DNA of 58,206 nt from a virus. Below the pieces are notes generated by a model. The model ran no database searches. It was given only the letters and a program-made list of their open reading frames with translations, and had not been told where the DNA came from. Below are positions 23,718 through 33,008 of this stretch, piece by piece. Made by a program: the position numbers and the translations under genes. The DNA is taken from the IMG/VR virus record IMGVR_UViG_3300017779_004578, positions 1 to 58,206 of that record. One strand, written 5' to 3'. Positions within the stretch are counted from its first letter, which is position 1. Every line of letters starts with the position of its first letter.

Positions 23718-24509
23718 TTGGTGGAGAATATCTATTGGACTGGTGGATTTGATTCTACATTCTTAGTTTGTAAAAGGTTAATTATAGAAAAGAAACCAAT
23801 TGAAACATACTATTTGAATTTCCCATGTGATGGTTACCAACATAACTATAATAGATTTGATTCAAGTAATTTTCATAATTGTATGATTGATAATGAATTA
23901 AATGCTGTTGATAATGACCCATATGGTAGAAAAAGTTATGGTAGATATAGTAGATTAGTAGAAGTAGAAGTAATGAATAAATTAAGAGAAATGATTATCG
24001 ATAAATTCCCATACACTAAAGAGTTGTTTCCTAAAGTGAATTTGGTTAAAGAATTTGAAATTGATTCTGAAGTCTTAAATGATTCAAAAGTTATTTGTGA
24101 TGAGTATAATTCAAGACCTGATAGACCAGACCAAAGTTTGTATATGATACAATTTTCTTTAAATTTAGATAAAGATATATCTGTTGCTTGGGAAGCAGAT
24201 AAGGATGGAGAAGATTATTGTTTATCAACAAGGTTGGTACGAAAGCATTTAAATAAAGAGTTAAGGGTACATAGTGATTCGATAAAAGAATTATGGTTGT
24301 ATAAGAATTGGGTATTACCATTAGTAGAAACTTATAGGGAAGAGATGGTCAACATGGCACAATCTTCTAATTTCATAGATATCTTGAAACATACTTGGTC
24401 TTGTAGGTTTCCAAAGAAAAACGGAGATGTTTGTGATAATTGTACATTAGATATTAAGGAACTAAAAAGAGTTGATAATTACAAGGATATATTATGTACG
24501 ACTATTTAA
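23718..24509 (+). CDS. PP-loop ATPase, QueC-like
   Basis: 263 residues from the TTG at 23718 (or GTG at 23721), after a GGAG site. WTGGFDST (residues 7-14) is a PP-loop (SGGxDS type) that adenylates a substrate. The C-terminus HTWSCRFPKKNGDVCDNC resembles the zinc-binding end of QueC, which makes preQ0 for 7-deazaguanine nucleosides, but only three of the four usual cysteines are evident and the middle is divergent. No other queuosine or archaeosine pathway gene was seen in this window. It could be a QueC relative or another PP-loop amidotransferase or ligase. Confidence 0.6.
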   Translation: MVENIYWTGGFDSTFLVCKRLIIEKKPIETYYLNFPCDGYQHNYNRFDSSNFHNCMIDNELNAVDNDPYGRKSYGRYSRLVEVEVMNKLREMIIDKFPYTKELFPKVNLVKEFEIDSEVLNDSKVICDEYNSRPDRPDQSLYMIQFSLNLDKDISVAWEADKDGEDYCLSTRLVRKHLNKELRVHSDSIKELWLYKNWVLPLVETYREEMVNMAQSSNFIDILKHTWSCRFPKKNGDVCDNCTLDIKELKRVDNYKDILCTTI

Positions 24510-25756
24510 AAGAAATTCCACCAGAGTATAAAGAAAAATATAAAAATTCAGTTAATAATGCTCTACCTACACCTTTCGGAACTCAAGAAAGATATGATTT
24601 TGTAAAATATCAATTAATTATAATGGCATACAAAGAAGAAAATTTTATAGGTGAATGTGTAGAATCACTTATAAATCAAACTACTTCACCACATGAATTT
24701 GAAGTATTAATTATAAATAATTGTTCAGTAGAAGAAGAATTAGATAATACTGAAATGGTAGTTAAAGAAAAATTAGACAAATACAAATATGATAATATAC
24801 ATTTAATAAATGTAAAATTTCCTAATGAAATACAAAGTGCAGCTTTAACTGCAAAATTTGGGATAGATGTTGCATTACATAGATGGAGTAATTATGAGGA
24901 TTTCAATGATGGAATAGTTGCATTTCTTGGAGCAGATAATATTTTTGGAAATCATTATGTTGAAGAAGTATTAAAATCTTTTAAAAATCCATCAAAATAT
25001 AAAAACCCACATCAATTGAATCCGATAGGAGAGAGTGAGGATAGATTAGATATATTGGTAACGAATTGTGATAATTATAAGTTTACCAGTTCTGATAGTA
25101 TAATTGATATTTCAGTATTGGAACCTTATCTAAATAAATTAGAAAGTATGAATGATTTATTAGGAAAGTGGTACTTTAAAAATTTTGATATAAATTGGGG
25201 AGTAAAAAAAGGAACTAAAAAAACCTTAGATGATAATTTATTGTATAGAGAGGATGATGGAACTTCAGTATGGCCCAAAACATTTAGAGCATCAACATAT
25301 AATGATTTAGGTGGAATTGGAATTCAACCACAAGAAGAGCAATCTATAATCATAAAGGCCGTAGTAAATAATTGTGTTTTCAAATATAATGATATGACAA
25401 ATTATACTCATGTACATAGATTAGAAAAACCAAGAGTACCCGATGGTAGTATATCACAATGGTATTATGATAGTGCTCAAGCTTATATTAATAAGTCTGA
25501 ATTAGAAGCATACTCTCTTGATTATTGGACAATGAGAAACAACATTGAAAAGTATTTTTACGAAAAAAAATTCTATAGTGGTTGGAGACCAAAGTTTTTT
25601 TCAGAACAAGACTTAGATAAAATATTAAAAGAGTCAGGAGAATCATATTTATATTTTAGAAATAAGTTTATTCACCAATATCAAGGTGAGATAAATAAGA
25701 TTTACAAAAAACAAAACATCAATAAAGTTATTGATGACATAAAGAAAAACCTATAA
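24494..25756 (+). CDS. GT2-like glycosyltransferase (GT-A fold)
   Basis: 420 residues. The first strand YQLIIMAYKEENFIGECVESL (about 37-57), then LIINNCS and later FLGADNIFG, which supplies the metal-binding acidic motif, mark a family 2-type GT-A glycosyltransferase. It would transfer a sugar from a nucleotide donor. The C-terminal 200 residues are unassigned. The ATG overlaps the PP-loop gene by 16 bases. Its codon use is more AT-rich than its neighbours (many ATA, AAA), perhaps a recent acquisition. Confidence 0.75.
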   Translation: MYDYLKEIPPEYKEKYKNSVNNALPTPFGTQERYDFVKYQLIIMAYKEENFIGECVESLINQTTSPHEFEVLIINNCSVEEELDNTEMVVKEKLDKYKYDNIHLINVKFPNEIQSAALTAKFGIDVALHRWSNYEDFNDGIVAFLGADNIFGNHYVEEVLKSFKNPSKYKNPHQLNPIGESEDRLDILVTNCDNYKFTSSDSIIDISVLEPYLNKLESMNDLLGKWYFKNFDINWGVKKGTKKTLDDNLLYREDDGTSVWPKTFRASTYNDLGGIGIQPQEEQSIIIKAVVNNCVFKYNDMTNYTHVHRLEKPRVPDGSISQWYYDSAQAYINKSELEAYSLDYWTMRNNIEKYFYEKKFYSGWRPKFFSEQDLDKILKESGESYLYFRNKFIHQYQGEINKIYKKQNINKVIDDIKKNL

Positions 25757-25773
25757 ACGAAGTGGAGTAAAAA

Positions 25774-26334
25774 ATGAGTAAGAATTATAGAAATGAAGAA
25801 GCATTTTACATGAAAGAGATGGAATGGGGTGTTAATTCAAAAACAAACACTACTTACATGAACTACGAATTTGATATAGATTCACTATATTCAACGATGG
25901 TTAAATGTGATTACTTAGTGAGAGTAAATCCAGGTACTGATATTAATTTAAAGATTGCATCTTATGGTGGTGATGTTTATGCGATGTTAGGTTTAGTTGA
26001 TTACATCAGAAGTTTAGATGTAAAGGTTAACACACATTGTGTTGGAACTTGTATGAGTGCAGCATCAGTATTGTTAGCAAGTGGTACTGGTACAAGGACT
26101 ATGAGTAAAAACTCTACAGTCATGGTTCATGAGGGTTCAGCGATAGAGACTGGTAAGGTTGGTGATGTTATGAAAGGTGTTGACCATTTGAAAGAACTAC
26201 AAAAAGAAATCAATAAATTGATGGAAGAAGTTACAAATAAAGATGCAAGGTTTTGGGAACTCACTCAGAGAAATGATACTTATTTGAACGCAAAACAATG
26301 TTTAGATAATGGTATCATCGATAAAATTATTTAA
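25774..26334 (+). CDS. clpP: ClpP-type serine protease
   Basis: 186 residues. The catalytic triad is readable: Ser95 in TCMSAAS, His119 in VMVHEG and Asp168 in TQRNDTYL, with SYGGDVYAMLGLVDYI (63-78) forming the ClpP oxyanion/handle region. S14-family proteases form barrels fed by AAA+ unfoldases, or in phages act as prohead proteases or host-cell modulators. No head genes flank it here, so a regulatory or host-takeover role with host ClpX/ClpA is as likely as a head role. AGTGGAG lies before the ATG. Confidence 0.87.
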   Translation: MSKNYRNEEAFYMKEMEWGVNSKTNTTYMNYEFDIDSLYSTMVKCDYLVRVNPGTDINLKIASYGGDVYAMLGLVDYIRSLDVKVNTHCVGTCMSAASVLLASGTGTRTMSKNSTVMVHEGSAIETGKVGDVMKGVDHLKELQKEINKLMEEVTNKDARFWELTQRNDTYLNAKQCLDNGIIDKII

Positions 26335-26342
26335 AATAATAC

Positions 26343-26372
26343 TTGACAAGTATACAGAAAAAGCCTTATATT
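26343..26372 (+). promoter_or_regulatory. TTGACA-N18-TATATT promoter
   Basis: TTGACA 26343-26348, 18-bp spacer ending AAAAAGCCT, TATATT 26367-26372. Same structure as the copies at 11423, 50942, 52816, 53041 and 53595. It drives the Nmad1-like gene and probably those after it. Confidence 0.75.
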
Positions 26373-26397
26373 AAGGGGTATTAAATTGGAGAAAAAT

Positions 26398-26772
26398 ATG
26401 GTAAAGGTTATAAAAGATAAACCTAAATCTAAAGCTGATGTTATTAGTTATATGGAAAACAAATATCCTAAGATGACATCTGAATTTAAAAGGATTCAAA
26501 AGGAACAATATGAATTGTTCTTAAGAAAACAGCACGATTATGGTCCACAAAATATTGCAGTTGGTACTGCATTAATTAATGATGAAGATAAGAGATTATC
26601 TTTGATGGGCATTTGGTTTAGGATTAATGATAAAGTAGAAAGAATCAAAACTCTTATTATGAGGGGTGATGATGGTTCTTTAGAGAATGAGGGTTTGGTA
26701 GATAGTTATTCAGATATATCAAACTATGGAGTTATGGCACAAGTAGTAGCGAGTGGTAAATGGGCAAAATAA
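26398..26772 (+). CDS. Nmad1/DUF1599-like protein
   Basis: 124 residues from the ATG at 26398, six bases after GGAG; an upstream in-frame TTG at 26386 overlaps that site. FLRKQHDYGPQN near 38-49, then LMGIWFRINDKVERIKTL and LVDSYSDISNYGVMAQ, match the alpha-helical nucleotide-modification-associated (DUF1599) family, related to MazG-type nucleotide hydrolases. Proteins of this family are found in phages with modified bases or as housekeeping nucleotide enzymes. No base-modification pathway is visible nearby. It leads the operon from the promoter at 26343. Confidence 0.7.
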   Translation: MVKVIKDKPKSKADVISYMENKYPKMTSEFKRIQKEQYELFLRKQHDYGPQNIAVGTALINDEDKRLSLMGIWFRINDKVERIKTLIMRGDDGSLENEGLVDSYSDISNYGVMAQVVASGKWAK

Positions 26773-27626
26773 GTTATAGTCAGTTCTCACAATGGGACAA
26801 GTGTCCACAGATGTGGAAGTTAAATTATCTTGAAAAACTTGGTACATTTCAAGGTAATATTTATACTATCTTTGGTTCTGCACTACACGAAACTCTTCAG
26901 GCTTACTTAGTTGCATACTATGAAAAGACTGTTGCAATTGCAGATTCATTACCATTGGGTGATATTCTACAATACAGAATGGAAGAGAATTACAAACGAA
27001 CTAAAGAAAACTCAAGTGAACCTGTCGATGTATCGCTCGAAGAAATGAAAGAGTTCTTCAATGATGGTCTTAATATTATTAATGAGTTCTTGAAGAGGAA
27101 GAGGGGTTACTTTCCTAAAAAAGACCATGAACTATTGGGTATTGAGTTGGATATAGATTTTAACTTACCGAGAGAAATGAGGTTTGTTGGGTTTATGGAT
27201 GTGGTGATACACAATAAAAAGACTGGTAGAGTTAGGATTATCGATATCAAAACATCCACAATGGGTTGGAATAAGTATATGAAAGCTGATAAGAATAAAA
27301 CTAATCAGTTGTTATTGTACAAAAAATTCTTTTCGAAACAGAGAGATATTCCAGAGGATAAAATAGATGTTGAATATTTAATATTGAAGAGAAAATTGTA
27401 TGAAAATACAATGTATCCTCAGAAACGAATACAAGTGTTTTCACCAGCGAGTGGAAAACCAAGTTTGAATAAAGTTACAAGTAGATTACAAGAGTTTATA
27501 ACTGATTGTTTTGATGATAATGGTATGTTGATTGAAAAAGATTACTTCAAGAATGTATCAACAAAAAATTGTAAGTATTGTGAGTTCAAAAGTAAACCAG
27601 ATTTATGTGATAGGAAACAGGCATGA
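26760..27626 (+). CDS. PD-(D/E)XK nuclease, RecB-like family
   Basis: 288 residues. ISYSQFSQWDKCPQMWKLNY (4-23) is the usual entry of the PDDEXK_1 (Cas4/RecB C-terminal-like) nucleases. GFMDVVI and RIIDIKTS (near 140-162) carry the catalytic Asp and D-x-K. The C-terminal CKYCEF and later Cys with an N-terminal Cys could hold an iron-sulfur cluster, as in Cas4/AddB-like enzymes. It probably processes DNA ends in recombination or host DNA degradation. The ATG overlaps the previous gene by 13 bases. Confidence 0.82.
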   Translation: MGKISYSQFSQWDKCPQMWKLNYLEKLGTFQGNIYTIFGSALHETLQAYLVAYYEKTVAIADSLPLGDILQYRMEENYKRTKENSSEPVDVSLEEMKEFFNDGLNIINEFLKRKRGYFPKKDHELLGIELDIDFNLPREMRFVGFMDVVIHNKKTGRVRIIDIKTSTMGWNKYMKADKNKTNQLLLYKKFFSKQRDIPEDKIDVEYLILKRKLYENTMYPQKRIQVFSPASGKPSLNKVTSRLQEFITDCFDDNGMLIEKDYFKNVSTKNCKYCEFKSKPDLCDRKQA

Positions 27627-28057
27627 TTACACCAACAATAAGATTCTACCTACCAGATGTATTAGAGTATGGAGATTATAAAAATATGTCAGATATATTA
27701 AATCATACTCATTGTCATAGAGTATTTTTTTGGTATGAGAAGAATGATTTGACACAAAAACAAATTAAAAATTTTGTAGATACATGGGGTGAGTTTAAAC
27801 ATCAAAATTTTAAAACTCATATTCAAGCTATGTTTACTGATTTACAAAGAGATTTTATATGGTATGATTTTATGCCACACAAAAAATTAAAAGAGAATCC
27901 AGCACAATACTATAGGTTTCGTTGGGAATATGGGTTACCTGAATCAATAGAAAAAGGTTTAACCGAATTCAAAAACACATACGATTTCGTTACTGAATCT
28001 CAAAACCCACAGAAAAAACAAAAGAGGAATGATGGCGAAGATAGCAATCATAGGTAG
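27623..28057 (+). CDS. Hypothetical protein
   Basis: 144 residues with many aromatic residues (FYLPDVLEYGDY, HRVFFWYEK, RDFIWYDFMPHKKL) and a basic tail ending DSNHR. No family recognised. It overlaps the nuclease gene by 4 bases (ATGA) and the next gene by about 26, so it is part of the operon started at 26343. Function unknown. Confidence 0.65.
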   Translation: MITPTIRFYLPDVLEYGDYKNMSDILNHTHCHRVFFWYEKNDLTQKQIKNFVDTWGEFKHQNFKTHIQAMFTDLQRDFIWYDFMPHKKLKENPAQYYRFRWEYGLPESIEKGLTEFKNTYDFVTESQNPQKKQKRNDGEDSNHR

Positions 28058-28436
28058 TAGGTGTTATACAAACAAGAGGAAGATACGAGAGTTTATCTTC
28101 AAATTAAAAGACCAAGTTGGAGAAAAATTAGAAGTAGTAAGTGGTGGAGCGAAAGAGGGAGCAGATAAATATGCAAAGAAATTTGCTCTTGATTTCGATG
28201 TGAATTATTCAGAGTTTCCAGCATATCATGAAGTACATAATATTCATTGTGTTCAAGAATCATATAGATTTGGTAAACCATATAATGTGGGACATTATCA
28301 CCGAAGAAACAAAGATTTGGTAGAATATAGTGATAAAGTGGTTGCATTTTGTACAGATGGGTTGGTTACAAACGGAACATTATCTGCATTAAAATATGCA
28401 GAAAAAATAAATAAAAAATCGATTATTATTGATTAA
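28032..28436 (+). CDS. SLOG/YspA-like (DUF2493-type) nucleotide-binding protein
   Basis: 134 residues from the second of two adjacent ATGs, which gives the better spacing to GAGG. KIAIIGSRCYTNKRKI at the start and VVSGGAKEGADKYAKKFA near 38-55 are the two phosphate- and nucleotide-binding segments of the SLOG (Rossmann-like) fold found in YspA and DprA relatives. These bind nucleotide ligands or ADP-ribose-like signals; some act in defence signalling. GTPase or glycohydrolase activity cannot be inferred. It ends the operon. Confidence 0.7.
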   Translation: MAKIAIIGSRCYTNKRKIREFIFKLKDQVGEKLEVVSGGAKEGADKYAKKFALDFDVNYSEFPAYHEVHNIHCVQESYRFGKPYNVGHYHRRNKDLVEYSDKVVAFCTDGLVTNGTLSALKYAEKINKKSIIID

Positions 28437-28445
28437 AGTTATATT

Positions 28446-28466
28446 TATATATATATACATATATAC
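28446..28466 (+). promoter_or_regulatory. AT-only alternating tract before a new operon
   Basis: A run of alternating T and A interrupted once (TATATATATACATATATAC) lies before the small gene at 28484. It resembles, inverted, the TATATATGTATATAT tracts at 14338 and 56263. It may hold a -10 element or a binding site. Weak evidence. Confidence 0.3.
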
Positions 28467-28483
28467 AACAAGAGGTATAAAAT

Positions 28484-28678
28484 ATGAGTGAAGTTAAATT
28501 GACTTCGGTAAAGGTTATAACCGAGTTATATAAGAAGTTCAAGAACAAAACAATAGATGAGGAGTTTTCACTGCAAAAGTTAGTGAATAGAACTCTTGAT
28601 AAGTTTGTTCATGATGAAGAATTTTGTAAAGAAATATTAGAACACGAAAATCTTCATTCAAGTGGGAGTAAATTTTAA
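28484..28678 (+). CDS. Small ribbon-helix-helix-like protein
   Basis: 64 residues. VKLTSVKVITELYKKFKN, then FSLQKLVNRTLDKFVHDEEF, fits one short strand followed by two helices as in Arc/MetJ-type DNA-binding dimers. It has AGAGG upstream and sits 20 bases before the sugar island, so it could be a regulator of that block. Assignment is from pattern only. Confidence 0.55.
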   Translation: MSEVKLTSVKVITELYKKFKNKTIDEEFSLQKLVNRTLDKFVHDEEFCKEILEHENLHSSGSKF

Positions 28679-28698
28679 TATAAACAATAAGGGTTATT

Positions 28699-30129
28699 AT
28701 GACAGTTAAATTACCAAAACTAAAATCAGTTAAAGCAAGACCGAAGAAGAAAAAAATATTATTGTTATCAGATGATTTAAGAATGTCAAGTGGTGTCGGT
28801 ACAATGTCAAGAGAGATTGTGATGGGTACTATGAATAAATACGATTGGGTACAAATTGGGGGTGCAGTAAAACATCCTGATGAGGGTAAGACAATCGATA
28901 TGTGTGAGGCAGTAAGAAAAGATTATGGTGTAGAGGATGGTTATCTAAAAGTATATCCAGTAAGTGGATATGGTAATCCAGATATGTTAAGACAAATTAT
29001 GGATATAGAGAAACCTGATGCAATCCTACACTACACAGACCCAAGATTTTGGGGATGGTTATATCACATGGAACATGAACTAAGACAGGAGATTCCGATA
29101 TTCTATTATAATATTTGGGATGATTGGCCTGCACCACAATACAATGAGTTTTTTTATGAGAGTTGTGATTTGATTATGAATATTTCAAAACAAACTCATG
29201 CGATTGTTAATGATGTTGCAAAGACGAAACCACGAACTGATTGGGATTGTACTTATGTACCACATGGTATTAACGAAAACGATTTTTATCCAATCAAGGA
29301 TGAGAAACAATTATTGGAAATGAATAAATTCAAACAACAAATAATTGGCAACCAACCAACAGATTTTATTTTGTTGTATGTTAATAGAAACATCAGAAGA
29401 AAAATGATTGGGGATTGTATGATGGCATTCAAAACATTCCATAATCAGTTACCAAAAGAACAACAAGATAGAGTTGCATATGTTATGCATACACAACCAA
29501 TTGACCAACATGGTACAGATTTACCACATCTGATTGAGGATTTGATGCCAGAGTGTAGAGTACACTTCAGTACTAATAAACTTGAACCTAAAGAAATGAA
29601 TTACCTATATAATATTGCAGATGTTACAATGAACATTGCAAGTAACGAGGGATTTGGTTTAGGTACTTGTGAATCACTAATGGCTGGAACACCAATCATA
29701 GTAAATGTTACGGGTGGTATGCAAGACCAGTGTGGATTCAGAGTTAATGATAAGTTGTTAACAACAGATGATTATAAAGAAATCAAATCATTACATAATT
29801 GGAAAGAGTGGGAACACAATGGAGATTTAACTTGGGGTGAGTGGGTGAAACCTGTTTGGCCTAAGACTCGTTCATTGATGGGTTCAGTTCCAACACCATA
29901 TATTTTTGATGATAGATGTGATTGGGAAGATGCCGCAGATAGAATAAAAGAGTGGCATGAAATGGGAAGAGAAGCCAGAAAAGAATGTGGATTTAAAGGA
30001 CACGAATTTGTAACAAGTGATGATGCAAATATGAGTGCAAGAGCAATGTGTGGTTTATTCGTAGACCATATGGAAACTGCATTTGATAAGTGGACTCCAA
30101 AACAAAAGATTAATGTTTATAAAGTGTGA
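28699..30129 (+). CDS. GT-B glycosyltransferase (GT4-like)
   Basis: 476 residues. KKKILLLSDDLRMSSGVGTM near the N-terminus is the acceptor-side Rossmann start, and NEGFGLGTCESLMAGTP (near 316-332) is the E-x7-E donor-binding motif of retaining GT-B enzymes such as family GT4. PHGINENDFYP is also typical. It transfers a sugar from a nucleotide donor. First gene of the 22-kb sugar island, followed seven bases later by another GT-B enzyme. Confidence 0.85.
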   Translation: MTVKLPKLKSVKARPKKKKILLLSDDLRMSSGVGTMSREIVMGTMNKYDWVQIGGAVKHPDEGKTIDMCEAVRKDYGVEDGYLKVYPVSGYGNPDMLRQIMDIEKPDAILHYTDPRFWGWLYHMEHELRQEIPIFYYNIWDDWPAPQYNEFFYESCDLIMNISKQTHAIVNDVAKTKPRTDWDCTYVPHGINENDFYPIKDEKQLLEMNKFKQQIIGNQPTDFILLYVNRNIRRKMIGDCMMAFKTFHNQLPKEQQDRVAYVMHTQPIDQHGTDLPHLIEDLMPECRVHFSTNKLEPKEMNYLYNIADVTMNIASNEGFGLGTCESLMAGTPIIVNVTGGMQDQCGFRVNDKLLTTDDYKEIKSLHNWKEWEHNGDLTWGEWVKPVWPKTRSLMGSVPTPYIFDDRCDWEDAADRIKEWHEMGREARKECGFKGHEFVTSDDANMSARAMCGLFVDHMETAFDKWTPKQKINVYKV

Positions 30130-30136
30130 GGGATAA

Positions 30137-31405
30137 ATGAACAAACCATTAGTATTAGTAACAGCACCAGTAAAAACAAGAAGTGGTTATGGTAATCACT
30201 CACGAGATATATGTACTGCATTGATTGATAGTAATAAATACGATGTATTAATTAACGCTTGTAGATGGGGTAACACACCAAGTACTGCATTGGAAGAGGG
30301 TAATCCACAACATGATAAGATTACAGAGAGATTATTAACTAATCCAAAGTTACCAAAACAACCAGATTTACATATTCACATAGTAATACCAAATGAATTT
30401 CAACCAGTTGGAAAGAAAAACATAGGAATTACTGCTGGAATAGAAACAACAATACCAATACCACAATGGTTAGATGGTGCTAACAAAATGGATAAGGTAT
30501 TGTTTACATCTAAATTTACAGAATCAGTTTTTCAGAATGCAGAGTTCGAAGATAAGAATAAACAATTGATGAAGTTCACAAAACCATCAATGGCATTATT
30601 CGAGGGATTTGACCAAAATGTATACAAAGAAACAAGAACCTTTTCCGATGAAGTAAAAAAAGCATTTGATGGTATTGATAGTAATTGGAACTTTCTATTT
30701 GTAGGACATTGGTTGAGTGGTAAGTTAGGACAAGATAGAAAAGATACAGGTATGTTAGTTAAGGTATTCTTAGAATCATTTAAGAATCAAAAGAACCCAC
30801 CAGGCTTGATTTTAAAATCGAGTGGTGCTGATTTTAGTATTCTTGATAGAGAAGAGATACTTACAAAGATTAACAATATCAAGAAGAGTGTAAATGGGGT
30901 ATTACCACCTATTTATTTAATACATGGTGATTTTACAGATGCACAGATGAATGAATTATATAATCAACCAAAAGTAAAAGCTCATGTAACATTCACACAT
31001 GGTGAGGGATTTGGTAGACCGTTATTGGAAGCAACCCAAAGTGGTAAGCCAGTGATTGCACCAGATTGGAGTGGACAAGTTGATTTCTTAGATAAGAATT
31101 ATGCTGTATTACTTCAAGGTGGTTGTGTTCAAGTACCAGATGGTGCTTTTAATGAACAAGTATTTTTTAAATCACCTGAAAACAAATGGTTCACAGTCAA
31201 TTATAATATTGCCTCACAAATTCTAAAAGATGTACATAAAAACTACACTAAGTATTTAGTAAAGAGTAAACAATTACAAGTATTAACTTCACAAAAGTTT
31301 AATCTTAACAAGATGCAAGAGTTGTTGGTTCGTGAAGTAGATGAAGTATTGAAAGATGTACCACAAGAAGTAAAGTTAAAATTACCAAAACTAAAAAAGG
31401 TGTAA
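30137..31405 (+). CDS. GT-B glycosyltransferase (GT4-like), second
   Basis: 422 residues. LVLVTAPVKTRSGYGNHSRD starts the N-terminal domain and THGEGFGRPLLEATQSGKP (near 290-308) gives the E-x7-E donor motif. It is shorter than its neighbour but of the same overall fold. The chain ends KLKLPKLKKV, oddly similar to KLPKLKSVKARPKKKK at the N-terminus of the preceding protein. Acceptor and donor unknown. Confidence 0.83.
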   Translation: MNKPLVLVTAPVKTRSGYGNHSRDICTALIDSNKYDVLINACRWGNTPSTALEEGNPQHDKITERLLTNPKLPKQPDLHIHIVIPNEFQPVGKKNIGITAGIETTIPIPQWLDGANKMDKVLFTSKFTESVFQNAEFEDKNKQLMKFTKPSMALFEGFDQNVYKETRTFSDEVKKAFDGIDSNWNFLFVGHWLSGKLGQDRKDTGMLVKVFLESFKNQKNPPGLILKSSGADFSILDREEILTKINNIKKSVNGVLPPIYLIHGDFTDAQMNELYNQPKVKAHVTFTHGEGFGRPLLEATQSGKPVIAPDWSGQVDFLDKNYAVLLQGGCVQVPDGAFNEQVFFKSPENKWFTVNYNIASQILKDVHKNYTKYLVKSKQLQVLTSQKFNLNKMQELLVREVDEVLKDVPQEVKLKLPKLKKV

Positions 31406-31406
31406 C

Positions 31407-31868
31407 ATGGCAGAAAAGAAAATAAATTGTCCTAATTGTTTCAATGGTGAGAGGTGTTTTGAAGATACACAAGAACAAGATGGTAAAACATTTAGTTCCT
31501 ATATGTGTTTTAATTGTGGGTTCACAAGTAATTCAGCATACAAGTGGGGTTCACAAGAATTAAAGAAAGCACAATTGGGTGCAACTCAATTGATGAATGA
31601 TATCGCACTATTAGATGAAGATAGAGAGATAATGTGGTTTCCATCAGTATTGAACATGGGTAAGTTTGGAGTTATTTATCCAGAGGGAACACAAAATAAT
31701 TGGGTATACAAATTTGCAGAGGTTAGACTTTTAACTGATTTAGAGAAGAAAGACGAGAAGTATGATGGACACGAACATATGTTAGATGTTGAAAATGCAA
31801 AAACCTATGGACAATATGAGTTTTTAGATGCTTGTAAAGAGATGGGAATCATTAAGGATATTGATTAA
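31407..31868 (+). CDS. Zinc-ribbon protein of unknown function
   Basis: 153 residues. CPNC near 8-11 and CFNC near 35-38 make a zinc ribbon at the N-terminus; the remainder (IMWFPSVLNMGKFGVIYPEG and so on) is unassigned. It is tightly linked to both neighbours (ATG one base after the previous stop; TAATG overlap with the next). No sugar-related motif is seen, so it may be a phage core gene around which the sugar island was inserted. Confidence 0.65.
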   Translation: MAEKKINCPNCFNGERCFEDTQEQDGKTFSSYMCFNCGFTSNSAYKWGSQELKKAQLGATQLMNDIALLDEDREIMWFPSVLNMGKFGVIYPEGTQNNWVYKFAEVRLLTDLEKKDEKYDGHEHMLDVENAKTYGQYEFLDACKEMGIIKDID

Positions 31869-32374
31869 TGGCACTAAGAAATACCGCATGGCATCAAGTT
31901 GAACCAGGTCAGATTGTAACTTTCTTATATAAAGCAGATGGTTCTAAACGAGCAGTTAAAAGAACTATATTAGTTCTAAATCCTAATCTAAGATACAGAA
32001 AGAAATCTACTAAAAGAATTAAGAGTTTTGTAGTTGGGTTACAATTAGATACTGCAATCACACCACCAATAACTTCAACAAAACTTGAGAATTTATTTGG
32101 AAAGATAGGTGGATTAGAAATAGAAGAGGGTGCAATTGCTGGTGATTTAAAAGATAGAATGACACCTGCAGATACTACAAGATTATACAAAAAACTAAAG
32201 AACTTAGTTAGTAAGTACAATAACTATCGTACATTCAGTAGAAGAATGTGTTTAAAACGAAGAGTTTACCTTGAGGTTGCATACTCAAAGATTCCAAAAG
32301 ATACATTGGATGAGTTTGGTAGAGAGATGAATAAAAAGTTTCAGAACCAATTAGAGGGTAATGATGAAGATTAG
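31868..32374 (+). CDS. Hypothetical basic protein
   Basis: 168 residues, basic in the first half (KADGSKRAVKRTILVLNPN, RYRKKSTKRIKSF), with an acidic C-terminus. It begins WHQVEPGQIVTFLYKADG, a small beta-barrel-like start. No family recognised. With the zinc-ribbon protein upstream it makes a non-sugar pair in the middle of glycosyltransferases, perhaps phage structural or nucleic-acid-binding proteins. Confidence 0.6.
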   Translation: MALRNTAWHQVEPGQIVTFLYKADGSKRAVKRTILVLNPNLRYRKKSTKRIKSFVVGLQLDTAITPPITSTKLENLFGKIGGLEIEEGAIAGDLKDRMTPADTTRLYKKLKNLVSKYNNYRTFSRRMCLKRRVYLEVAYSKIPKDTLDEFGREMNKKFQNQLEGNDED

Positions 32375-33008
32375 TTATGGTATTACGGTCCATAATGAAC
32401 ATGAAGAACTCGAAAAATTATTAAGTACACTTCTTGTTAGTATAGATGACGAAGATGAAGTAGTAATATGTGTTGATGGTAATCACGAGGGTGTAAAGGA
32501 AGTGGTTAAATTATACTCAATTGATAGTAGGGTTATACACTATAATAGAAAACTTGATGGTAACTTTGCAGAACATAAAAATTCAGTTATAGAAAAATCA
32601 AGTGGTGATTATATCTTCCATATTGATGCTGATGAATATCCAAACAAAACATTACTACAACAAATAAAACAAATATTAGAAATAAATCAAGTTGATTTGA
32701 TTTGGATTCCAAGAGTAAACACTGTCGATGGTATAACGGATGAACATATAAGACAATGGGGTTGGAAATTAACAGAACAAGGTTGGGTTAATTATCCAGA
32801 TTACCAAAGTAGGATATTCAGAAACCATGAGAGTATTCGATGGAAAAGACCAGTACACGAACAGATACAAGGTTGTAAAACATATGCACATCTACCACCA
32901 CACGAAGAGTTAAGTTTGTATCATCCAAAGACAATACAAAAACAAGAATCACAAAATCAGTTATATTCAGATATAGTTTATGGTAAAGATAAAAATACAC
33001 AATCCTAA
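32364..33008 (+). CDS. GT2 glycosyltransferase
   Basis: 214 residues from the second of two adjacent ATGs (32361, 32364). KISYGITVHNEHEELEKLL is the GT2 entry strand, VVICVDG follows, and FHIDADEYPN (near 88-97) is the DxD-type metal motif. It is short, holding little more than the GT-A core, like the WaaE/KdtX-type glycosyltransferases. It overlaps the gene before and the gene after. Confidence 0.83.
   Translation: MKISYGITVHNEHEELEKLLSTLLVSIDDEDEVVICVDGNHEGVKEVVKLYSIDSRVIHYNRKLDGNFAEHKNSVIEKSSGDYIFHIDADEYPNKTLLQQIKQILEINQVDLIWIPRVNTVDGITDEHIRQWGWKLTEQGWVNYPDYQSRIFRNHESIRWKRPVHEQIQGCKTYAHLPPHEELSLYHPKTIQKQESQNQLYSDIVYGKDKNTQS

Noticed and set aside
23718-24509. A queuosine or deazaguanine DNA-modification pathway
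   Set aside because: Only one QueC-like protein with an incomplete cysteine set is present; no QueD, QueE, FolE or transglycosylase was seen.
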